This document shows, in pieces, positions 1 to 6,201 of a DNA stretch of 15,746 nt. How positions within the stretch are numbered: position 1 is the first letter of the stretch; each line of letters starts with the position of its first letter. The DNA comes from Bacteroidota bacterium. GTDB taxonomy: Bacteria > Bacteroidota > Bacteroidia > Bacteroidales > B18-G4. The stretch spans positions 1 to 15,746 of the forward strand of contig QMPN01000042.1 in the NCBI GenBank assembly GCA_003648575.1. The letters are read 5' to 3'. The notes below the pieces were generated by a model. That model saw only the letters and a list, made by a program, of their open reading frames with translations, ran no database searches and was not told the origin of the DNA. A program made the position numbers and the translations under genes.

Positions 1-1353
1 AAAATATGGACCATCACTATCGACCCCGAAGATGCCAAAGACTTTGATGATGCACTTTCTCTGAAAAAACTGGATTCAGGAAACTGGGAAGTCGGTGTAC
101 ATATCGCGGATGTCAGCCATTATGTGAAGCCCGGGGGCCAGCTGGATGAAGAAGCATACAAAAGGGCAACCTCAGTTTACCTTGTCGACAGGGTAATCCC
201 TATGCTGCCGGAAAAACTCTCCAATAATGTTTGCTCACTGAACGCAAATGAAGATAAATTATGCTTCTCTGCTGTATTCGAATTAGATAAAGAAGCCGGG
301 GTGATCAAACAATGGTTTGGACGCACCGTAATCAATTCCGACAGGCGGTATAACTATGACGAGGTGCAGGAGGTTATAGAAAATGGCAAGGGTGAGTTTT
401 CAGATGAAATACTTACACTTCACGGGCTTGCTTCAAAATTAAGGGATGAACGTTTTAAAAACGGAGCCATCAATTTTGCCACCCAGGAAGTGAAATTCAA
501 GCTGGATGAAGAAGGTACTCCACTCAGCGTATATATCAAAGAACAAAAAGATTCGAACAGGCTTATTGAAGACTTTATGTTGCTTGCAAACCGCAAGGTG
601 GCGGAGCTGATCGGAAAGAAAAAAGGGGGCGAAAAACCAAAAACCTTTATTTACAGGATACACGATATCCCCAGCCCGGAAAAGCTGAATACTTTTATTG
701 AATTCCTGGGCAAATTGGGATATTCCTTAAAGATCAACTCACAGGAAACCCTGGCAAAATCATTTAATGATCTCTTTAAACAGATTGCCGGCAAAGGTGA
801 AGAGAATATGATAGAAACCATTGCTATTCGCACTATGTCAAAGGCTGAATATTCTACTGAAAATATTGGACATTACGGGCTTGCATTTGAATATTACACT
901 CACTTTACTTCTCCTATCCGACGTTACCCCGACCTCATCGTTCATCGCCTGCTCGAGCATTACCTGGAAGGCGGATCTTCGGTAAGCAAAGAAGTTTATG
1001 AAGACAAATGTGTTCACTGTTCCCTCCAGGAGCGTAGCGCCATACAGGCTGAACGTGAATCCGTTAAGTATAAACAAGCAGAATTCCTGCTGGATAAGAT
1101 CGGGCAAGAATTTGATGGACTTATCTCCGGGGTCAGCAAGTGGGGGATATATGTTGAGATCGTCGGGAATAAATGCGAAGGAATGGTGCGTCTTCAGGAT
1201 CTGGAAGACGACTTTTATTACCTGGATGAAGACAATTACCAGGTAATCGGCTCACGCCACGGGCAGCAGTATAAATTAGGTGATCAGGTGAGTATCCGTG
1301 TCAAAAAGATAGATCTCAGCAGAAAGCAGATGGATTTTGAAATGCTGATATGA
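1..1353 (+). CDS. rnr: Ribonuclease R (3' part, N terminus outside window)
   Basis: RNase R is a processive 3'-to-5' exoribonuclease that degrades structured RNA in the cytoplasm. The frame is open from base 1, so the gene is truncated by the window edge and 450 residues are visible. At visible residues 8-18 is the RNB catalytic motif DPEDAKDFDDA, whose four Asp residues (8, 14, 16, 17) hold the catalytic metals. At residues 299-310 is the second RNB signature, YTHFTSPIRRYP. An S1 RNA-binding domain runs from about residue 371 to the end (FDGLISGVSKWGIYVEI onward). About 250-270 residues holding the cold-shock domains should lie upstream. The protein stops right after the S1 domain, without the long Lys-rich tail of enterobacterial RNase R. 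The S1 domain and motif spacing also fit RNase II, but RNase R is the usual Bacteroidota member. Confidence 0.95.
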   Translation, partial: KIWTITIDPEDAKDFDDALSLKKLDSGNWEVGVHIADVSHYVKPGGQLDEEAYKRATSVYLVDRVIPMLPEKLSNNVCSLNANEDKLCFSAVFELDKEAGVIKQWFGRTVINSDRRYNYDEVQEVIENGKGEFSDEILTLHGLASKLRDERFKNGAINFATQEVKFKLDEEGTPLSVYIKEQKDSNRLIEDFMLLANRKVAELIGKKKGGEKPKTFIYRIHDIPSPEKLNTFIEFLGKLGYSLKINSQETLAKSFNDLFKQIAGKGEENMIETIAIRTMSKAEYSTENIGHYGLAFEYYTHFTSPIRRYPDLIVHRLLEHYLEGGSSVSKEVYEDKCVHCSLQERSAIQAERESVKYKQAEFLLDKIGQEFDGLISGVSKWGIYVEIVGNKCEGMVRLQDLEDDFYYLDEDNYQVIGSRHGQQYKLGDQVSIRVKKIDLSRKQMDFEMLI

Positions 1354-1383
1354 GGTACGGGATTGGGGTGATGAGGTGCGGGG
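1351..1383. repeat. Imperfect tandem GGTACGGG-like direct repeat
   Basis: TGAGGTACGGGA (1351-1362) recurs as TGAGGTGCGGGG (1372-1383), 10 of 12 bases identical with a 21-base period. The first copy begins with the RNase R stop codon. Between them lies the G-rich stretch TTGGGGTGA. The 75 nt between RNase R and the next, convergent gene hold nothing else that I recognise, and no terminator hairpin is evident. Confidence 0.4.
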
Positions 1384-1428
1384 AGGATTTCCGGTTACTG
1401 GATCACATTCTGGTAAATATACTAGCTC

Positions 1429-1599
1429 TTATTTCTTAAGTGACAAGCCAAGGATTGCAGAGACAATTGGCGTAAACACAAATCCGATGAAGAAGGTCCA
1501 TTCCTCACCCAGCCTGCTTTTCTTGCCAATTCTTTCGGATACGATCAGGGCGCCGGCATACCAGACTGTGAAAACGATAAAAAAGATCAGTTCCTGCAT
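1429..1599 (-). CDS. Small two-helix membrane protein (56 aa), unrecognised
   Basis: This short frame starts with ATG at 1599 and stops with TAA at 1429-1431, giving 56 residues beginning MQELIFFIVF and ending LGLSLKK. Residues 1-20 and about 35-52 are hydrophobic and probably membrane-spanning. They are separated by a charged loop (SERIGKKSRLGEE). The second half, with Gly-Phe, TPI and a terminal Lys pair, resembles the hydrophobic part of many short bacterial membrane proteins of unknown role. Support that it is real: only one base (1600) separates its ATG from the TAA of the PepSY-type gene upstream, so translation is probably coupled, and the composition is that of a coherent membrane protein. 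I cannot assign a function. A role as a small partner subunit of the PepSY protein is an inference from position alone. Confidence 0.7.
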   Translation of the reverse strand: MQELIFFIVFTVWYAGALIVSERIGKKSRLGEEWTFFIGFVFTPIVSAILGLSLKK

Positions 1600-1600
1600 C

Positions 1601-2155
1601 TTAGTAGAAATAAATGAATAAGTAAATCAGTGGGATCAGTATGCCCAGTACTGTTAGCCAGGCTCCCCTGCCGGTGATGCCTTTCTTTCCTCTCACAAGG
1701 AATAACCCTGTGATGGCAAGGGCGATTAGGGCTCCGGCATAAAGGTCGGAAAACCAGGTCCAGTATTTAATAGGATTATAATGTAAATAGTTCATTTCCC
1801 TGAACATCGGACGTCGCTTGCTTTTTTCTATCAATCCTTTTCCTGAATTCAGGTTCACATAAACAACCCCGTTTTTAAGAAAGATCTTGAGTCCGTTTTC
1901 GCTGGGAAAGTAGTGATTTTTGTAGTTCTTTCGCTCACCGTTCTCTTCCAGCATTGCCAGTATATCATCTTTTTCCGACTGATGATCAATATTGGTTTGA
2001 ATATCACTCGCTGTGATCACATAATTGGGGTTCCAGTCATTGAGATGATTGATAGCGATACCTGAAATGGCATATACCAGGGTAACCCCGAAAAAAAGGT
2101 ATCCGAAATCACGGTGGATCACCCTGAACCATTTTCTCCATTTTAATTTTGCCAT
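1601..2155 (-). CDS. PepSY-associated transmembrane protein
   Basis: This membrane protein resembles the short PepSY-TM-like family of Bacteroidota. The chosen start is ATG at 2155 (184 aa, MAKLKWRKWFRVIHRDFGYL). An upstream in-frame TTG at 2170 is a weaker alternative. Layout: an N-terminal basic segment with WRKWFRVIHRDFGYLFFGVTLVYAISG, which carries the RxxH typical of PepSY-TM first helices. Then comes an extracytoplasmic region of about 95 residues (NHLNDWNPNY onward), a second helix around residues 134-154 (DLYAGALIALAITGLFLV), and a last helix at the C terminus (WLTVLGILIPLIYLFIY). Related proteins are found with iron-uptake, reductase or peptidase-inhibitor contexts, but none is in view. 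It follows the OB-fold lipoprotein after two hairpins and overlaps no gene. The family assignment is fairly firm; the biochemical role is unknown. Confidence 0.8.
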   Translation of the reverse strand: MAKLKWRKWFRVIHRDFGYLFFGVTLVYAISGIAINHLNDWNPNYVITASDIQTNIDHQSEKDDILAMLEENGERKNYKNHYFPSENGLKIFLKNGVVYVNLNSGKGLIEKSKRRPMFREMNYLHYNPIKYWTWFSDLYAGALIALAITGLFLVRGKKGITGRGAWLTVLGILIPLIYLFIYFY

Positions 2156-2172
2156 ATGCTTGTATATCAAAT

Positions 2173-2212
2173 GAAGGGATCAATATTATTTACCATAATT
2201 ATTGATCCCTTC
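2173..2212 (-). terminator. 13-bp perfect hairpin between lipoprotein and PepSY genes
   Basis: GAAGGGATCAATA pairs perfectly with TATTGATCCCTTC across a 14-nt loop. On the minus strand it lies after the lipoprotein stop and ends 17 nt before the PepSY ATG. The sequence after the stem (ATTTGATATAC) has only a short T run, so it is a poor classical terminator. Partial terminator, attenuator or mRNA-stabilising stem are all possible. Confidence 0.55.
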
Positions 2213-2215
2213 GCA

Positions 2216-2233
2216 AATTCTTACGGAAGAATT
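2216..2233 (-). other. Short 7-bp hairpin next to the larger stem
   Basis: AATTCTT (2216-2222) and AAGAATT (2227-2233) form a 7-bp stem with a 4-base loop, ACGG on the plus strand. It sits 3 nt from the 13-bp hairpin and 13 nt past the lipoprotein stop codon, so on the minus-strand transcript the two stems follow one another. Confidence 0.35.
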
Positions 2234-2246
2234 AATGCTTTATCAG

Positions 2247-2753
2247 CTATTTTTCTTCAGGTGTATTTTCAACCACGGCGTATTTGATGCATTTCAATGA
2301 ATACTGTGGTTTGTGGTAGTAGTTTTCGTGCTCTGCATCTTCTTCATGCCCTTCTTCTTCTCCTTCGGCATGTTTTCCTTCTCCAACTACTTCAGCTTCG
2401 ATCTCTTCTACGATTCCAACAACTTTAATGTCTGAACCTTCGAGTTCTGGATCAAACGCAGCTGTTTCATCGGTGGTAGTGATCTTGATCCTTACATCCG
2501 GATCATCGGCAGTAATAAACATTTTCTGCCCGCCATGTTTACAAACATGGATCACTGTTCCTTCGAGGATGATTTCTTTTCCAACAAAAGTTTCAGCCTT
2601 TTCGTCGAATTCAGCAAGTGATAATGCAACGGGTTTTTCGTCAACAACAACAACTTCCTCTTCAACAGTCTGTTCCTTTTGTTCAGCCTGCTGGTTTCCG
2701 CATGACCATACCATTACAGCAGCCACGAGAATCAATAATACGTTTTTAAGCAT
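2247..2753 (-). CDS. OB-fold-like lipoprotein with acidic/His-rich insert
   Basis: This is a 168-aa predicted lipoprotein. Residues 1-17 form a signal peptide ending in the lipobox VWSC, so Cys18 would be lipidated and the protein anchored in the envelope. An acidic linker follows (about residues 20-40, QKEQTVEEEVVVVDEKP). Residues 48-120 have the alternating beta pattern of an OB fold (VGKEIILEGTVIHVCKHGGQ, then IKVVGIVEEI). They include a CKHGGQK motif, in which Cys and His could bind a metal or nucleotide. Residues 124-148 are very rich in Glu and His (KHAEGEEEGHEEDAEHENYY), which suggests metal binding. The gene starts 39 nt after the MORN stop and has its own possible -7 box. Exact function is unknown; OB fold and lipoprotein nature are seen in the sequence, metal binding is inferred. 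Confidence 0.75.
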   Translation of the reverse strand: MLKNVLLILVAAVMVWSCGNQQAEQKEQTVEEEVVVVDEKPVALSLAEFDEKAETFVGKEIILEGTVIHVCKHGGQKMFITADDPDVRIKITTTDETAAFDPELEGSDIKVVGIVEEIEAEVVGEGKHAEGEEEGHEEDAEHENYYHKPQYSLKCIKYAVVENTPEEK

Positions 2754-2780
2754 TTCTTTTTTGTTTTAATATTAGGTTCG

Positions 2781-2788
2781 CAAAATTA
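2781..2788 (-). promoter_or_regulatory. Possible Bacteroidota -7 box for the OB-fold lipoprotein gene
   Basis: TAATTTTG on the minus strand matches the TAnnTTTG consensus exactly and ends 27 nt before the ATG. No good TTTG -33 box is found 19-21 nt upstream, so the assignment is tentative. The box lies in the short gap just after the stop codon of the MORN gene. Confidence 0.35.
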
Positions 2789-2792
2789 ACAA

Positions 2793-4325
2793 TTATTCAT
2801 CATCTATGATGTTTTCGGGATTGATCTTTACCCCATCGTATTTCTTTTCTATTCCGTTCTCGAAGGTAATGACCAGAAATGGTGACCCGTCATAGTTATA
2901 GGTGACCCAATCGCCATGCTTCCGGCCCATGATATAATTTCCTTTGTCTTTATGTTTCCCGTTATCCCAGTACCACACATGTTCCCCATGCGGATTGTCC
3001 TCAATAAATTTCCCTTCAAATTTCAGGTCCCCATTGGCAAAGTATGACCTCCATTCTCCGTCGCGCATGCCTTCGATATACTCGCCTTCCTCCCTGTGAT
3101 CACCCATTTCATAGGTCCAGCCTCCGTCTTCAAGACCTTTCCAGTAGGTTCCCTGAATGATAACTTTTCCAAGATTATCATATTCTGTCATCAAACCTTC
3201 GGCAAGTCCCTCCTTAAAGCCTTCTTTTCTTTGCAATATCCCTGATGAATAATACCAGTTCCATGCCCCCTCACAACGACCTATGCTGTCATAAACACCC
3301 TTCTGCTCAATCTCACCATTACGATGATAAAAGGTCCATAATCCTACCCTGAGGTCGGCATCATAATATCCTTCTCCCTTTAAGAGGCCATTATCAAAAT
3401 ACTCTTTCCAGGCGCCCATTTTCTCACCTTGTTCGGTAATGATCCCCTCACCGATAACAATCCCATTTTTATAGATAAATGATTTCTCCACCTCCCCTTC
3501 TTCTGTATATTCCCTCCAAACACCTTCCGGTTTATTTTCCTTGTTATAAGTGGCCTTTACTTTAACGTTTCCGTCAGGATAATATTCTCTTTTAACCTCC
3601 AGCTTTGAAAGTTCAGCAACAAACTCCTGCTTTTCACCATCCACATATTTATAGGCAAACAAAAGATTCCCATCGACATCGTATTCTTTATAATAACCAT
3701 TACGTAATCCATGCTTATAAATGCACTCTAATTGCAGACTTCCGTCATCATAGAAATATTTCCAGTTCCCGTGTTTTTTGCCTTCACTATCGAATCTATT
3801 GATCCTTTCCCTGTTCGAAATAAAGCCTTTCTTATATGTGATCAATTGTGTGATCCTGCCATCTTCCGCATATTCTTTTGCTATCCCCTCTTCCAATCCA
3901 TCAACATAAACCAGGGTCTTTTTTATTTGTCCGTCGGGATAATAATAAGTGGTGATACCCTGCTTCAGGTCGTCAATAAAATTTTCCTCTATTTTCTCCT
4001 TTTCCCTGTAAGTTATTCTGTTACCATTTTTATATCCTTTACTGTAGTTGATCTCCATCTTCAGTATCCCGCTTTCATCATAAAACTTCCAGGTGCTGTC
4101 GAGCAAATGGTTCAATCTGTTTCCTTCCGATAAAAGCACTCCTTCCTCGCTATAAGTTTTCCAGTACCCTTCAGGTTTACCGTCTTTTATCATCCCTTCA
4201 CTACTCTTTTCTCCATTGGCATGATAAAACACCGTTAAGCCGTCAGGTAATCCTTCTTCCTGGGAATACATACCAGTAGTGATAAGAAATACTGAAATAA
4301 AAAGGATATATCTGAAGACTTTCAT
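2793..4325 (-). CDS. Secreted MORN-repeat protein (YwqK-like)
   Basis: This 510-aa protein is built almost entirely of MORN-variant repeats of about 22-24 residues, with the pattern G-x-W-x-x-Y-x-x-x-G-x-(x)n-Y-x-x-G. I count about 18 units from residue 27 to the end, for example WKYFYDDGSLQLECIYKHGL and WRSYFANGDLKFEGKFIEDN. Residues 1-21 are a Sec signal peptide (MKVFRYILFISVFLITTGMY), with likely cleavage near YSQ and no lipobox Cys. It should therefore be periplasmic or surface-exposed. Repeats of this kind occur in the family annotated as toxin-antitoxin YwqK antitoxins. That label is not functional evidence, and no toxin gene lies next to it. The ATG at 4323-4325 immediately follows the nadA TAA (TAAATG), so the two are co-transcribed and probably translationally coupled. 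Its role is not known; the repeats suggest a binding scaffold. Confidence 0.9.
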   Translation of the reverse strand: MKVFRYILFISVFLITTGMYSQEEGLPDGLTVFYHANGEKSSEGMIKDGKPEGYWKTYSEEGVLLSEGNRLNHLLDSTWKFYDESGILKMEINYSKGYKNGNRITYREKEKIEENFIDDLKQGITTYYYPDGQIKKTLVYVDGLEEGIAKEYAEDGRITQLITYKKGFISNRERINRFDSEGKKHGNWKYFYDDGSLQLECIYKHGLRNGYYKEYDVDGNLLFAYKYVDGEKQEFVAELSKLEVKREYYPDGNVKVKATYNKENKPEGVWREYTEEGEVEKSFIYKNGIVIGEGIITEQGEKMGAWKEYFDNGLLKGEGYYDADLRVGLWTFYHRNGEIEQKGVYDSIGRCEGAWNWYYSSGILQRKEGFKEGLAEGLMTEYDNLGKVIIQGTYWKGLEDGGWTYEMGDHREEGEYIEGMRDGEWRSYFANGDLKFEGKFIEDNPHGEHVWYWDNGKHKDKGNYIMGRKHGDWVTYNYDGSPFLVITFENGIEKKYDGVKINPENIIDDE

Positions 4326-5264
4326 TTATTTGATAAGCTTAAGTTTCCTGGAAATATCAAGCATCTTGTTGATAGGTTTGATGGCCTGTTCTATGATATC
4401 CTTATCCAGGGTGATCTCCGGATATTCATTCAACATACACTTGTAAAGCTTTTCCATTGTATTTAATTTCATATATGGGCAGTCATTACAAGAACAGGTT
4501 TCATCTGTGGGTACAATGATAAATTCTTTCTCCGGAGAATTCTTTTTCATTTGATGAAGAATTCCTGTTTCAGTGGCCACAATATATTTTTTTGCATCAT
4601 CGGATCCCGTAAAATTAAGCATGGCTGTAGTAGAACCTATAAAATCAGCTAACTCGAGTAGCTGCGCTTTACATTCAGGATGAGCCACCAACTTAGCATC
4701 AGGATGCTCTATTTTTAAATTGATGACGGCTTCCGTATTCAATACATCATGCACCTCACAGGTACCATCCCATAAAACCATATCCCTTCCGCTGATACTA
4801 TTGATATATCCTCCCAGGTTTTTATCCGGGGCAAAAATGATTTTTTGATCTTTTTGAAAGGAATGAACTATTTCTTTTGCATTTCCGGAGGTACATATCA
4901 CATCCGACATGGTCTTAATGGCAGCACTACAATTGATATAAGAAATGACTATATGATCCGCATATTTTTTTTTAAATGCAGCAAACTCCTTCGGAGGACA
5001 AGAATCGGCCAGCGAGCAGCCGGCTTCAAGATCAGGTAATACCACCTTGGATGAAGGACTGAGTATCTTAGCAGTTTCAGCCATAAAATGTACGCCTGCA
5101 AATACGATCATGTCTGCATCAGCTTGAGCTGCCTGCTGCGCTAAGCCAAGGCTGTCGCCAACATAGTCGGCTATATCCTGGATCTCCGGTATCTGATAGT
5201 AATGCGCCAGAATGATAGCATTCTTTTCCTTTTTTAATTTAATAATTTCTTCCCTGTAATTCAT
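4326..5264 (-). CDS. nadA: Quinolinate synthase NadA
   Basis: NadA condenses iminoaspartate with dihydroxyacetone phosphate to quinolinate, in the cytoplasm, using a [4Fe-4S] cluster; this is the second step of de novo NAD synthesis. Numbering below is from the upstream GTG at 5285; the chosen ATG at 5264 is residue 8 and gives 312 aa. The family motifs are all visible: AHYYQIPEIQDIADYVGDSL near the N terminus, FAGVHFMAETAKIL, PDLEAGCSLADSCP (Cys90), HPEC (Cys205) and CSCNDCP (Cys264/266/269). Cys90, Cys205 and one Cys of the last group would ligate the cluster. The ATG start begins MNYREEIIKLKK, which fits the family, while the GTG extension adds seven atypical residues. No nadB or nadC is adjacent, unlike in many genomes. 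Confidence 0.95.
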   Translation of the reverse strand: MNYREEIIKLKKEKNAIILAHYYQIPEIQDIADYVGDSLGLAQQAAQADADMIVFAGVHFMAETAKILSPSSKVVLPDLEAGCSLADSCPPKEFAAFKKKYADHIVISYINCSAAIKTMSDVICTSGNAKEIVHSFQKDQKIIFAPDKNLGGYINSISGRDMVLWDGTCEVHDVLNTEAVINLKIEHPDAKLVAHPECKAQLLELADFIGSTTAMLNFTGSDDAKKYIVATETGILHQMKKNSPEKEFIIVPTDETCSCNDCPYMKLNTMEKLYKCMLNEYPEITLDKDIIEQAIKPINKMLDISRKLKLIK

Positions 5265-5398
5265 ATCGGCCGATCTTATCAACACTTATGTATTATTATA
5301 AAATTTTATATAAAACCCTATAATGTATATATCCTGTTAGTTCTATTGAAAACTTTTGATCTATTTTCTTGACTATTGAATTTATACAGTTTTACTAA

Positions 5399-5406
5399 CA
5401 AATATA
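5399..5406 (-). promoter_or_regulatory. Possible -7 box upstream of nadA
   Basis: TATATTTG on the minus strand matches TAnnTTTG. It would give a leader of about 130 nt before the nadA ATG. The nearest CAAA (a minus-strand TTTG) is 26 nt away, longer than the usual spacing of about 19-21, and the region is so AT-rich that a chance match is quite possible. Confidence 0.3.
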
Positions 5407-5641
5407 CTATATATTATATTTCTTAATATTCTCAAAAATAATACTTTATAGAGTTATTGACAAATTAATACTTTAATATATTGTGAATATTTTATGTACG
5501 TTTTAATGGTGTTTTACTGTTAACTATACGTTGAATACTTGTTATAAAATGACGAAACTCTGGCTAATTTATTATTTCTTAATGAAAAATAGGACAAAGC
5601 AGTTTTCTATTAAAAGAAAATAACAATTTATGACCCTTACT

Positions 5642-5655
5642 AACAATGTATTGTT
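5642..5655. promoter_or_regulatory. Palindrome AACAAT-GT-ATTGTT, possible operator
   Basis: Two perfect 6-base half sites are separated by GT, centred about 70 bases upstream of the rpiB -7 box. The shape suits a dimeric regulator, but short AT-rich palindromes arise easily in this composition and no regulator gene is in view. Confidence 0.3.
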
Positions 5656-5718
5656 TATAAGAATGAAAACAGTTTTTAACAAATGGGTCAATCCTATTTA
5701 AACAGCTGTAAATTTAGC

Positions 5719-5726
5719 TAACTTTG
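5719..5726 (+). promoter_or_regulatory. Bacteroidota -7 box for rpiB-lutB
   Basis: TAACTTTG is an exact match to TAnnTTTG and lies 17 nt before the rpiB ATG, which gives a very short leader. A TTTA at 5697-5700, 18 nt upstream, may act as a weak -33 element. Confidence 0.6.
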
Positions 5727-5742
5727 TTAAAAAATTCGAATT

Positions 5743-6195
5743 ATGTTCGATAAGCAGCAAATTCTTCCAATGGCCTGTGATCATGGTGGTTTCGAGATGA
5801 AAGAATTCTTGAAGATAAAACTTGGTAAATTGGGTTATCAGATAAAGGACATGGGAACATTATCTTCAGAAAGTGTTGATTATCCGGATATGATACATCC
5901 ATTGGCAAAAGCTGTGAATGATGGAGAATTTATAATGGGCATCATCCTTTGTGGTAGCGGAAATGGTGCTCAGATGACAGCCAATAAGTATAAGAATGTA
6001 CGTGCTGCACTTTGCTGGAGTCTCGAGCAGGCTCAATTAGCCAGGGAACATAATAATGCAAACATTCTTTCCTTACCCGGAAGATTTATCAGTCATGATC
6101 TTGCCATGGAAATGGCTTTAAAGTTTATAAATACTGAATTTGAGGGGGGAAGGCATCAACGCAGGGTAGAAAAAATTTCAAAGACCTTGAAGTAA
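5743..6195 (+). CDS. rpiB: Ribose-5-phosphate isomerase B family protein (RpiB)
   Basis: RpiB interconverts ribose 5-phosphate and ribulose 5-phosphate in the pentose phosphate pathway. The 150-aa length is normal. Conserved features: MACDHGGFEMKEFL (residues 10-23; Asp13-His14 match the substrate-binding D-H), a D-Y-P motif (SVDYPD, about 45-49), the active-site loop LCGSGNGAQMTANK with catalytic-base Cys70, REHNNANILSLPGRF with His103, and the C-terminal EGGRHQRRVEKI. Two departures from the E. coli sequence are noted: Ser72 where E. coli has Thr (common in Bacteroidota), and HNN rather than the usual HND at 103-105. The ATG follows a good -7 box. Only 6 nt separate its TAA from the next gene, so the pair is an operon. 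The alternative is a LacA/LacB-type sugar-phosphate isomerase of the same fold. Confidence 0.9.
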   Translation: MFDKQQILPMACDHGGFEMKEFLKIKLGKLGYQIKDMGTLSSESVDYPDMIHPLAKAVNDGEFIMGIILCGSGNGAQMTANKYKNVRAALCWSLEQAQLAREHNNANILSLPGRFISHDLAMEMALKFINTEFEGGRHQRRVEKISKTLK

Positions 6196-6201
6196 AAGCA
6201 G

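Larger units (their letters stand above)
5265..5742. other. AT-rich divergent intergenic region, nadA/rpiB
   Basis: These 478 bases are far more AT-rich than the flanking genes and hold no credible ORF, tRNA or rRNA. They contain promoter elements for both flanking genes (separate entries), a 14-base palindrome at 5642-5655, and a repeated CTATTGAA (5343-5350 and 5373-5380). TTACTAACAA also occurs twice (near 5392 and 5637). No DnaA-box cluster of the TTATCCACA type is seen, so an origin is not supported. A small RNA cannot be excluded by eye. Confidence 0.7.

Noticed and set aside
1376..1621. An 81-codon plus-strand frame after RNase R
   Set aside because: It is antisense to the small membrane protein and the end of the PepSY gene. 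Its composition is not protein-like, and the minus-strand reading is coherent.
2793..4325. MORN protein as antitoxin of a toxin-antitoxin pair
   Set aside because: The family label is an automatic annotation. The protein has a signal peptide and no toxin-like gene adjoins it.
5265..5285. GTG at 5285 as the nadA start
   Set aside because: It adds seven residues not typical of NadA, while ATG 5264 begins a normal N terminus. It cannot be fully excluded.
5286..5742. Replication origin in the AT-rich region
   Set aside because: No DnaA-box cluster and no dnaA, dnaN or other origin-linked gene is nearby.
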